Source: Saprospiraceae bacterium
GTDB taxonomy: Bacteria > Bacteroidota > Bacteroidia > Chitinophagales > Saprospiraceae
Length of the DNA stretch: 37,970 nt
Reading direction: 5' to 3'
NCBI GenBank assembly: GCA_026996805.1
Contig: JALWKB010000195.1
Span: forward strand, 1-37,970
Shown piece after piece: positions 20,042 through 27,754 of this stretch. Position 1 is the first letter of the stretch. Each line of letters starts with the position of its first letter. The notes under the pieces are model-generated. The model was not told where the DNA came from. It saw only the letters and a list, made by a program, of their open reading frames with translations, and ran no database searches. The translations under genes were made by a program, and so were the position numbers.

Positions 20042-21090
20042 AAAAGATATTGGTGATCGAGGACAACGTCGACATGTTACAAAACATTGCCGAAATTCTC
20101 GAACTGGCCAATTATGAAGTGCTTCAAGCAGCCGATGGAAAGCAGGGCATAACCATGGCACGGACCTATCAGCCGGATCTCATCTTATGCGACATCATGA
20201 TGCCCGGATTAGATGGATATGGGGTGCTCAAGGTGCTCTCTTCGGATGAAAAGACGCAGAAGATACCCTTTATCTTCCTCACAGCAAAGTCGACGCTGGA
20301 AGATATGCGTCGCGGCATGAATCTCGGTGCCGATGACTATATCACCAAGCCGTTCGACGAATCACAGCTGCTCAACGCCATTGAGACGCGCTTGGAGCGC
20401 TATCGCAAGATACGCGAAGAGGACACACCAGCGTCGGAGGAGCGACGCTCGTCGCCTTTGAGCTTGCTCTTCAACGAAAGGCGTGCCAAAGAGCTCTTGC
20501 TCGAACAGGAACTCGTCGGCGTCCCGCATCAATATCGACGAGGGGACTACATCTTTATCGAAGACTCCTATCCGCGCTATGTCTACTACGTCGTAGAGGG
20601 CATGGTCAAAATCTTCACTACCAATCAAGAGGGTAAGGATTTTGTCACGGGTCTAAAGAAGAAAGACGACTTTTTTGGGTACAAGGCCATGCTGGAAAAC
20701 GTCCCCTATATCGACTCTGCCGTAGCTCTGACAGATACCGAACTTTACCAGATTCCCAAAGATCGCTTCTTTGCTCTATTGACCCAGCAGCGCGATGTGG
20801 CTTTTTTCTTCCTCAAACTGTTGGCACACGATGTACAGCAGAGTAAGGTCCGGCTGTTGAGCCTCGCCTATGACTCTATACGGATGCGCGTAGCTCAAGC
20901 GCTATTGATGCTCATGGACAATACAGATAGGTCCATTCGGCTTTCGCGCGAGAGCCTGTCCCAAATCGTTGGTGCGGCACCAGAATCGGTCATCCGCACT
21001 CTCAGTGATTTTAAAGACGAGGGGCTCATACGCATCGAAGGGCGCGTCATCTATGTCGAAAACGAGGATAAGCTCAAGCGCATCCGCTAA
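20038..21090 (+). CDS. Response regulator fused to Crp/Fnr-type cNMP-binding and HTH domains
   Basis: REC (MKKILVIEDNVDM, LILCDIMMPGLDG), cNMP-binding-like fold (YRRGDYIFIEDSYPRYVYYVVEGMVKIF), Crp HTH (LSRESLSQIVGAAPESVIRTLSDFKDEGLI). ATGA overlap with the kinase gene. Confidence 0.92.
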   Translation: MKKILVIEDNVDMLQNIAEILELANYEVLQAADGKQGITMARTYQPDLILCDIMMPGLDGYGVLKVLSSDEKTQKIPFIFLTAKSTLEDMRRGMNLGADDYITKPFDESQLLNAIETRLERYRKIREEDTPASEERRSSPLSLLFNERRAKELLLEQELVGVPHQYRRGDYIFIEDSYPRYVYYVVEGMVKIFTTNQEGKDFVTGLKKKDDFFGYKAMLENVPYIDSAVALTDTELYQIPKDRFFALLTQQRDVAFFFLKLLAHDVQQSKVRLLSLAYDSIRMRVAQALLMLMDNTDRSIRLSRESLSQIVGAAPESVIRTLSDFKDEGLIRIEGRVIYVENEDKLKRIR

Positions 21091-21100
21091 GCTAAAAACC

Positions 21101-22246
21101 TCATAGGCCCTCTAGCGCCTGTTGGAGGTCTTCGATGAGGTCGGTCACATCTTCGATGCCCACGCTCAGGCGGATAAGTGTATCGCGCAATCCGGCTTGA
21201 CGCCTTTGCTCGGGTGGGATCGACGCATGGGTCATCGCGGCCGGAATGCTGATCAGTGACTCCACGCCTCCGAGTGATTCAGCCAGTTGGAAGTAGCGGG
21301 TCTTTTGGCAGAGCTGTACCGCATCGTCAAGGCGGTCGCTGTTGAGCTCAAAGGAAAGCATCGCGCCAAAATCGCGCATTTGACGTTTGGCTAGGTCGTG
21401 TTGCGGGTGCGAGGTCAAGCCCGGATAGTAGACTTTTGCCACAGCGGGATGCGAATGTAAAAACTGGGCAATGGCCATGGCATTGGCACATGCACGCTCC
21501 ATGCGTACGTGTAAGGTTTTAATACCTCGTAAGACGAGAAAACAGTCTTGCGGTCCCGGTACGGCTCCAGTGGCATTTTGTATAAAATAGAGCCGTTCGG
21601 CTAACTGTGGATCCCGAGTGACGAGCAATCCAAGCACCACATCCGAATGGCCACCTAAGTACTTCGTTGCTGAGTGCAACACGAGGTCTGCACCTGCGGA
21701 AAGCGGCGTTTGAAGGTACGGCGAGCAAAAGGTATTGTCGACACATACCCGTATGCCCCGCCGATGAGCAATGGCACTGATGGCTTCGATGTCGACGAGG
21801 CGTAGCAGGGGATTGCTCGGCGTCTCGACATATACCCATCGCGTGGCATCTGTCAGGTGGTCTTCCAATGCTGCGGGGTTGGTCAGATCGACAAAGCGGC
21901 TTCGGATGCCAAACTGCGCGTAAATCTGTTGGAAAAGCCGCACGGTCCCGCCGTACAGATCATCGTTGGCGATAATTTCGTCGCCCGGACGGAGGAGCTT
22001 GACAAGGGCATCTAAAGCTGCTAAGCCACTGCTATATGCAATAGCGTAGTCACCACCTTCGAGGGCAGCTACATTGGCCTGTAAGACGCTGCGCGTCGGA
22101 TTTTGTGTGCGCGAGTATTCGTATCCCTTATGCTGGCCCGGGGCCTCTTGCACATAGGTCGACGTCTGATAAATTGGAGTCATGATGGCTCCCGTTCCGC
22201 TATCGGGTTCGATGCCGGCGTGAATGACCTTCGTTCCAAATTTCAT
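21101..22246 (-). CDS. Trans-sulfuration PLP enzyme (cystathionine gamma-synthase/beta-lyase type)
   Basis: PLP-lysine motif SATKYLGGHSDVVLG, DDLYGGTVRLF, and C-terminal SLGGVESLISIPAAMTHAS. The ORF extends to 22279; MKFGTKVIHAG at 22246 is the canonical start. Confidence 0.9.
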   Translation of the reverse strand: MKFGTKVIHAGIEPDSGTGAIMTPIYQTSTYVQEAPGQHKGYEYSRTQNPTRSVLQANVAALEGGDYAIAYSSGLAALDALVKLLRPGDEIIANDDLYGGTVRLFQQIYAQFGIRSRFVDLTNPAALEDHLTDATRWVYVETPSNPLLRLVDIEAISAIAHRRGIRVCVDNTFCSPYLQTPLSAGADLVLHSATKYLGGHSDVVLGLLVTRDPQLAERLYFIQNATGAVPGPQDCFLVLRGIKTLHVRMERACANAMAIAQFLHSHPAVAKVYYPGLTSHPQHDLAKRQMRDFGAMLSFELNSDRLDDAVQLCQKTRYFQLAESLGGVESLISIPAAMTHASIPPEQRRQAGLRDTLIRLSVGIEDVTDLIEDLQQALEGL

Positions 22247-22327
22247 ACACCAGGTTTTCAAGCCACCGAGTCGTGGCATTTGCGGTCAAGTGTGCCCACA
22301 AAGGTAGGGGATTGCGCTGATATGGAC

Positions 22328-24895
22328 TCACCGATTGGATCCTGCTGGTGCTTCGCCGTTGTCTTCGCCGTTGAGGAGATCCTCGTTTTTGATGCGCGTG
22401 CGGTATTTTTTCGGGCCGTATTTGAGCTTGCCAAACTTGTAGCTAAACTGCAATCCCACCGAACGGAAGGGAATTTCGTTGGTGCTCACAAAGAAGAAGC
22501 CGGGATTTTCGAGTTTGGTGCGAAACACTTTACGCGCCCAGAATGGGTCGATGACGGATATGCCAAGGGTGGCTTTTTTGTTCCACAGGTATTTCTGTAG
22601 GGAGAAGGAAGTCATCCAAAACGAGGCTTCAAAGCCCTGCACGGTGACCCGTGGCGAACGGCCAAAGGCCATAATTTCGATCTTCAAATCGCGCGGCAAA
22701 TCCATCTGAAGGTTGCTAAATCCGCCGACTTGATAGCCGACATTGGTCAGCCCTCGAGCCTGACCCTGTTGGGCAATGATCTCCACGCGTCGGACATGGC
22801 CGTTGAGATTGAGCGAGAACCTCGGCCCCAAGCGAAGTCCGATAAACATGTTTAAGCCCAATTCGTTGCGCGCACCGAGATTGTAATAACTGCGGTGTGA
22901 GATGCCTACGGAATCCACAAAGGTATAAGGCCCTATTTCGTCGTTGGTACGTTGATAGAAGGCCTTTAACACCATCGAAGAGCCCATCATGAAGAGATTG
23001 TACGACAGCTCGCCACGGTGCGCGATGACGGGCTTGAGCTCGGGATTGCCATAGCGAATGTTGCGCTCGTCCGACACGTCGACAAAGGGGTTGATATGGG
23101 TCAGCGATGGCCGACGGATGCGCTTGTTGTAGCTGAGCTTAATGGTCTGTGCCCATCCAAACTTTCGAGCAATAGCTACATGCGGAATCCACACATCATA
23201 GCCGTGTTTAAAACTGCCCTCGAAATCGCGGAAATAACCCTCGATACCCGTGTTTTCCCATCGCAAGCCCGTGATGAGCGACCAGTCTTTCGACCATTTC
23301 CACGTACCGCTGAGATACGCCGCATAGACACTTTGCCGATAGTGAAATACATCCGACTGGTCTTCGAGGAGGATAAAATCATCGCCGGGGGTTTCCGCAT
23401 CGCGGTAGTGCGTGGTGAAATCACTGCGTATCATTCGCTGGATGGTCTTCACCCCTGTTTCGGCTTTGAGTTGCTCATTGAAGGGGTGGGTGTAGTCCGA
23501 TTGGAGAGTGATTTCTACGTTGTGCCCCAGATTATTCTGGAGCTTTTCGTATTGATAGGCCGGTGGATTGGGGGTCATATACTCCTTGGCCTTTTGGTTT
23601 AAATCGCTGGTATTGACATTTCGAATGTACTCCACTCCGACGGCTGCCGAAAACTGACGATCCTTCTGGTCGAAATTTTTGATATAGTCCAAAGTCCAAT
23701 TGTATCGCCCCCGTTCGTTGTAGCCATCTACGGTCCGCCAGAAGTTTTCGATTGTGTCGAGAGCGGGATTGGTGTAAAACACTTCAGTCTTCCGGTACAT
23801 GCTGTGGGTGTGTGCGCCCCAGCTCAGCGAGGTGCCCAAAGTCGAATAGCCATCGATTTCATAGATGCCCTCACCGCGTCCCCAGTATCCGAAGAAGTTG
23901 CCTTTAAAATCTCCTATCTGGTGGTAATACTCTTCTCGGCCTTGAAACTGTGTTATTCGCTCTGTACTTGTAGAGCCCCATCGAGGGATGGAATACACTG
24001 CCGAACCGACGAGATTGCCGCCCAGACGACCTTTGGCAGAGTTGAGGGTAAGCGAGAGGCGATTTTGGGGATACCCAGTTCTTGCATTGATGCGACCGCT
24101 AATGCCTTCGAGGCCTTTGCGCTTGGTGATGATATTGATGATGCCGCCAGTACCTTCGGCATCGTATTTGGCGCCCGGCGAGGTGATGACCTCGACGCGC
24201 TTGATTTGTTCGGCAGGTATCATCTTCAATGCATTGCCCGGATCATTGGAAAAGAGAGACGAAGGCTTGCCGTTGACGAGGATTAAGACGTTCGAAGCGC
24301 CTCCGAGGCTGACATTTCCGTTGTGATCGACCGCGACGAGAGGGACCTTGCGCAACACATCGACGCCATCGCCACCGATGAGGGTAGCATCTTTTTCGAC
24401 ATTGTACGATATCTTGTCCACGCTTTGTTCGATCAGCGATCGCTCGCCTTTGACTTTTACCTCTTTGAGTAGCAGTTGGGATGGGTTGAGTGGCACCCGC
24501 AGCTTGACGTCGGGGTCCTTGCGCGTGAGCTGTACTTCGATGATGGTATCGTTGTAACCCAGATAGCTGAAGAGTACGAGATAGTTGCCGACGGGAATTT
24601 CAGGCATTGAAAACTTGCCATGGGCGTCCGAGAGGGTGCCATTCACCTGCGTGGAATCAGCCTTGCGGGACACGACGATGCTGACATATTCCAGTGGTGC
24701 TCCCGTCTGGCGATCGATGACGGTGCCTTTGATGCTCCCCAAGACCGTCTTTGCGCCGTGTCTGCCCCCGTAATGCCCGTGGTGCCCGCGATGTTGGGCC
24801 CATCCCAGCACTGGCAGGAGCAAGAGCATCCCTAAAAGGCATGAAATCGTTGGCGCCGAAGCGCAAAACAACCGACTGGTGTACACTTTACCCAT
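22328..24895 (-). CDS. TonB-dependent receptor-like outer-membrane beta-barrel protein with carboxypeptidase-regulatory-like domain
   Basis: Signal peptide, GTVIDRQTGAPLEYVSIVV (CarboxypepD_reg-like), plug motif KRVEVITSPGAKYDAEGTGGIINIITKR, C-terminal barrel. Confidence 0.9.
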   Translation of the reverse strand: MGKVYTSRLFCASAPTISCLLGMLLLLPVLGWAQHRGHHGHYGGRHGAKTVLGSIKGTVIDRQTGAPLEYVSIVVSRKADSTQVNGTLSDAHGKFSMPEIPVGNYLVLFSYLGYNDTIIEVQLTRKDPDVKLRVPLNPSQLLLKEVKVKGERSLIEQSVDKISYNVEKDATLIGGDGVDVLRKVPLVAVDHNGNVSLGGASNVLILVNGKPSSLFSNDPGNALKMIPAEQIKRVEVITSPGAKYDAEGTGGIINIITKRKGLEGISGRINARTGYPQNRLSLTLNSAKGRLGGNLVGSAVYSIPRWGSTSTERITQFQGREEYYHQIGDFKGNFFGYWGRGEGIYEIDGYSTLGTSLSWGAHTHSMYRKTEVFYTNPALDTIENFWRTVDGYNERGRYNWTLDYIKNFDQKDRQFSAAVGVEYIRNVNTSDLNQKAKEYMTPNPPAYQYEKLQNNLGHNVEITLQSDYTHPFNEQLKAETGVKTIQRMIRSDFTTHYRDAETPGDDFILLEDQSDVFHYRQSVYAAYLSGTWKWSKDWSLITGLRWENTGIEGYFRDFEGSFKHGYDVWIPHVAIARKFGWAQTIKLSYNKRIRRPSLTHINPFVDVSDERNIRYGNPELKPVIAHRGELSYNLFMMGSSMVLKAFYQRTNDEIGPYTFVDSVGISHRSYYNLGARNELGLNMFIGLRLGPRFSLNLNGHVRRVEIIAQQGQARGLTNVGYQVGGFSNLQMDLPRDLKIEIMAFGRSPRVTVQGFEASFWMTSFSLQKYLWNKKATLGISVIDPFWARKVFRTKLENPGFFFVSTNEIPFRSVGLQFSYKFGKLKYGPKKYRTRIKNEDLLNGEDNGEAPAGSNR

Positions 24896-25104
24896 CGAAG
24901 TACAATTTTACATGCTAAACGCAGGAAGGGTATGAAATCGTTCAGTGCCTCAGACATCTATCGACAAACGTACCCATATTTTCGATTAAGCACTCCAAAT
25001 GGCATATCAATGCATGGGTTGGTATAAAATGGTTGTTCTACTGGGGTGTGGCTAAATATTCCCATCTTTGCTACGCATTAGACTAAACGATAAAGAGATC
25101 CATC

Positions 25105-26283
25105 ATGAAAGACAAGCACTCCCTACACTTTGAAAGTGCACAGGTACATAGCGGACAAAGGCGCGATGCTACTGGAAGTGTCGTAACGCCCATCTATCAG
25201 ACCTCGACATTTGCTTTCGAAAGAGCGGAAGACAGCGGTGATTGTTTTGCAGGCAAGGGCTATGTCTACACGCGATTGAGCAACCCGACGATAGAGGATC
25301 TGGAAGAGGCGATGGCCACTCTTGAACAGGGCACACATGCCTTGGCCACTTCTACGGGGATGAGCGCTTTAAATACGCTCTTTTTTACACTGTTAAAAAA
25401 AGGCGATCACGTCATCGTACAAAGAGGCATGTATGCACCCACGCTCCATTTGTTAGAGCGGTATCGCTCTCAATGGGGGCTTGTGATCGATTTGGTCGAT
25501 ATGTGCGACATCGAGGAGGTGAAGGCGCACCTGCGTTCCAACACGCGCTTGGTCGTGGTCGAAACCCCCTCCAATCCCATGTTGCAGCTCGTCGATTTGG
25601 AGGCAGTATGTGCAGTATGCCGTATGCACGGGGCGTATGTGGCGGTCGACAACACCTTTTGTAGCCCTTATTTACAACAGCCCATTCGATGGGGAGTCGA
25701 CTTTGTCGTACATTCGATGACTAAGTTTATCAATGGCCATTCCGATGTGGTGGCGGGGGTAGTCGTGTTGCGAGAGGATCGCTGGTATGAGGAGATGAAG
25801 AAGTCGCGCTCACTTTTGGGGAACAGTATGGATCCACATCAGGCTTTTTTGGTGCGACGCGGGCTGCGCACCCTCTCGCTGCGCGTCGAGCGGGCGCAGG
25901 AAAACGCCATGACTATAGCACGGTATCTCGACCAACATCCCAAAGTAGCACGTGTATGGTATCCGGGATTGCCGAGCCATCCGCAATACGCCCTTGCCAA
26001 AAAGCAAATGAAGGGTCCAGGAGCTATGGTGACGTTTGAGCTTAAAGGGGGCTACGACGCTGCCATACGCCTGTTGAACACGGTCAAGCTGGCCAGTCTG
26101 GCCGTCTCACTCGGAGGTGTCGAGACGCTGATCGAGCACCCATGGTCGATGACCCATCGCTTTATGTCGGAGGAAGAAAAGAAGTCGATGGGCCTGACTC
26201 CGGGCGTTATTCGCTATGCTGCGGGCATCGAACACGCGGAAGACTTGCAAGCAGATTTAGAGCAGGCGTTGGAAGGCCTATAA
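25105..26283 (+). CDS. Trans-sulfuration PLP enzyme (methionine gamma-lyase / cystathionine gamma-lyase-like)
   Basis: SMTKFINGHSDVVAG PLP-lysine motif, VVVETPSNPMLQLVD, SLGGVETLIEHPWSMTH. Confidence 0.88.
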   Translation: MKDKHSLHFESAQVHSGQRRDATGSVVTPIYQTSTFAFERAEDSGDCFAGKGYVYTRLSNPTIEDLEEAMATLEQGTHALATSTGMSALNTLFFTLLKKGDHVIVQRGMYAPTLHLLERYRSQWGLVIDLVDMCDIEEVKAHLRSNTRLVVVETPSNPMLQLVDLEAVCAVCRMHGAYVAVDNTFCSPYLQQPIRWGVDFVVHSMTKFINGHSDVVAGVVVLREDRWYEEMKKSRSLLGNSMDPHQAFLVRRGLRTLSLRVERAQENAMTIARYLDQHPKVARVWYPGLPSHPQYALAKKQMKGPGAMVTFELKGGYDAAIRLLNTVKLASLAVSLGGVETLIEHPWSMTHRFMSEEEKKSMGLTPGVIRYAAGIEHAEDLQADLEQALEGL

Positions 26284-26288
26284 AAAAG

Positions 26289-26316
26289 AAACCCCTCTTC
26301 GAGCGAAGAGGGGTTT
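26289..26316. terminator. Perfect 13-bp stem hairpin, likely bidirectional intrinsic terminator
   Basis: AAACCCCTCTTCG-AG-CGAAGAGGGGTTT, flanked by AAAAAAG on the left (a T6 tract for the minus strand) and TTTTGGG on the right. It lies between convergent CDSs ending at 26283 (+) and 26362 (-). Confidence 0.9.
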
Positions 26317-26361
26317 TGGGAGGGGAGGTATTAAATGAAGTTTATGGCTTAATGTAGGCAG

Positions 26362-26862
26362 TTACTTTCCGCACTTACCGCCACCGCATTTACCGCCGCC
26401 ACATTTGCCACCACCACATTTACCGCCGCCGCACTTGTGCTTTTTGGCATCGTCTTTTGCCTTTTTGGCATCTTTTTTAGCGTCTTTGGCGGCTTTGTCT
26501 ACGGCTTTTTTGGTGGTGTCTTGCACGGCTTTTTTGGCATCCTTGGCCTCTTTTTTGGCCTTATCGGCGCCACATTTGCCGCCGCCGCATTTGCCGCCGC
26601 CGCATTTACCTTGACCGCACTTGCCTTTACCGCACTTTCCGTTGCCGCATTTTTTGGCCTTTTGGGCATTTTTGCCGTCGCCACACTTGGCGAAGTGTTG
26701 GATATCCGACTTGTTGAAATCCACTTTAGCGGTGGCTACGGTCAGGTCGCCGGTAGCTTTGCAAGTGGATGGGCACAGTCCTTTTATGCCCATTCCGATA
26801 CCGAAGAGGAGGACGAGTGCTGCTACCAATCCGAGATTCCAAAAGTTGTTCTTCTTTTCCAT
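26362..26862 (-). CDS. Small membrane-anchored cysteine-rich KCGxG-array protein (candidate metal-binding or HvfA-like RiPP precursor)
   Basis: ATG at 26862 (ORF track uses GTG at 26868): MEKKNNFWNLGLVAALVLLFGIGMGIKGLCPSTC... then two KCGxG arrays separated by an Ala/Lys/Asp-rich helix. 14 Cys in total. Confidence 0.88.
   Translation of the reverse strand: MEKKNNFWNLGLVAALVLLFGIGMGIKGLCPSTCKATGDLTVATAKVDFNKSDIQHFAKCGDGKNAQKAKKCGNGKCGKGKCGQGKCGGGKCGGGKCGADKAKKEAKDAKKAVQDTTKKAVDKAAKDAKKDAKKAKDDAKKHKCGGGKCGGGKCGGGKCGGGKCGK
26365..26433 (-). repeat. C-terminal (CGGGK)n coding repeat, five Cys at exact 5-residue spacing
   Basis: CGGGKCGGGKCGGGKCGGGKCGK directly before the stop codon. Confidence 0.95.
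26569..26649 (-). repeat. Internal CGxGK coding repeat, six Cys at exact 5-residue spacing
   Basis: CGNGKCGKGKCGQGKCGGGKCGGGKCG. Confidence 0.95.
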
Positions 26863-26944
26863 ATGCACAAATTTTGAGATGAAGAGATTACTTGTAAATA
26901 GCCAACGTTGCTGCGATGGGTTGTATTGTAGATATGGTTAAACT

Positions 26945-27754
26945 TTATTTGTCTTCACGGCAGGTGGGGGCGATACCGAGTACGTACTGTCGAATGATCT
27001 GAAGGGTATCTACCACATTGTCGCCTACAAAGCCGCGAATATCTCTTTCAGATACACTATCGACATACCATTGGGTGCACCGTTGCGATAGGGGCATATA
27101 CGACCAGTGCCAACGCTCCTCTTCATAGCCGTAGGGTCGGGTGCTGTCCTTGGCAGTGTAGGGCTGGCAAAATCCGTAAGCGGCCGCGTGTGTGCGCAGC
27201 CAATGGTAGAGACGCTGCCCTTCACCACTTTCGAAATAGGCGTTGTCGAAGCTGTTGATATCGATTTCGGTGCCCCAATGGTGCCGTGAAGTGCCGGGCA
27301 TAGAGCTCCATCGCAGTATGGTACGAGCAATGGTCATGCTGTCTTCAAAGCTCAGGGAGTCTTTGGCGGGAAAGCGCTCTCGAACGAGCTCATACCATTT
27401 GCGCTCCCAGATGCGTCGCTGATAGTCGAAGTTGCGCGTAGCGGAGTGTACAGTAATCGTCAGCCCCTCTTCTTGGAGGTCTTTGACCATTTTGAGCAGG
27501 GCCTCGAGAGCTTCCCGACGCAACACGAGGTGTTCCTTGCTGCTCAGCCAGCTCGGCAAAGTGTCAAAGAGGGGGTGTGCATGGGGGTCAAACCTTCCCA
27601 TCAGATAGGATTTGCTGAGCCAGCTGGGTGGAGTCTCATGCTCTCGTGTGGAGACGTCTTGTGTCTCTCTACTCTCTTTACAACTGGAGATCCACGCGAG
27701 CGTCGACAAGCTGAGGATTGTAAAGAGGCCCCTTCGATGTCGAAACCATTTCAT
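26945..27754 (-). CDS. M15-family D-alanyl-D-alanine carboxypeptidase-like lipoprotein
   Basis: Lipobox-like ISSC, SRHHWGTEIDIN and EEERWHWSYMP zinc-site motifs. ATGA overlap with moeA. Confidence 0.88.
   Translation of the reverse strand: MKWFRHRRGLFTILSLSTLAWISSCKESRETQDVSTREHETPPSWLSKSYLMGRFDPHAHPLFDTLPSWLSSKEHLVLRREALEALLKMVKDLQEEGLTITVHSATRNFDYQRRIWERKWYELVRERFPAKDSLSFEDSMTIARTILRWSSMPGTSRHHWGTEIDINSFDNAYFESGEGQRLYHWLRTHAAAYGFCQPYTAKDSTRPYGYEEERWHWSYMPLSQRCTQWYVDSVSERDIRGFVGDNVVDTLQIIRQYVLGIAPTCREDK

Noticed and set aside
24928-24945. 14-mer GGGTATGAAATCGT recurring near 1110 (reverse complement), 24928 and 32188
   Set aside because: The two coding copies encode GYEIV with preferred codons and the third is intergenic. 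There is no consistent position or symmetry, so it is probably coincidence plus codon bias.
26405-26877. Plus-strand ORFs (69, 146 and 106 aa) opposite the KCG-array gene, and CRISPR-like regularity of the DNA repeat
   Set aside because: These are translations of the opposite strand of the Gly/Lys/Cys repeats. The short 15-nt units without spacers are a coding repeat, not a CRISPR array.
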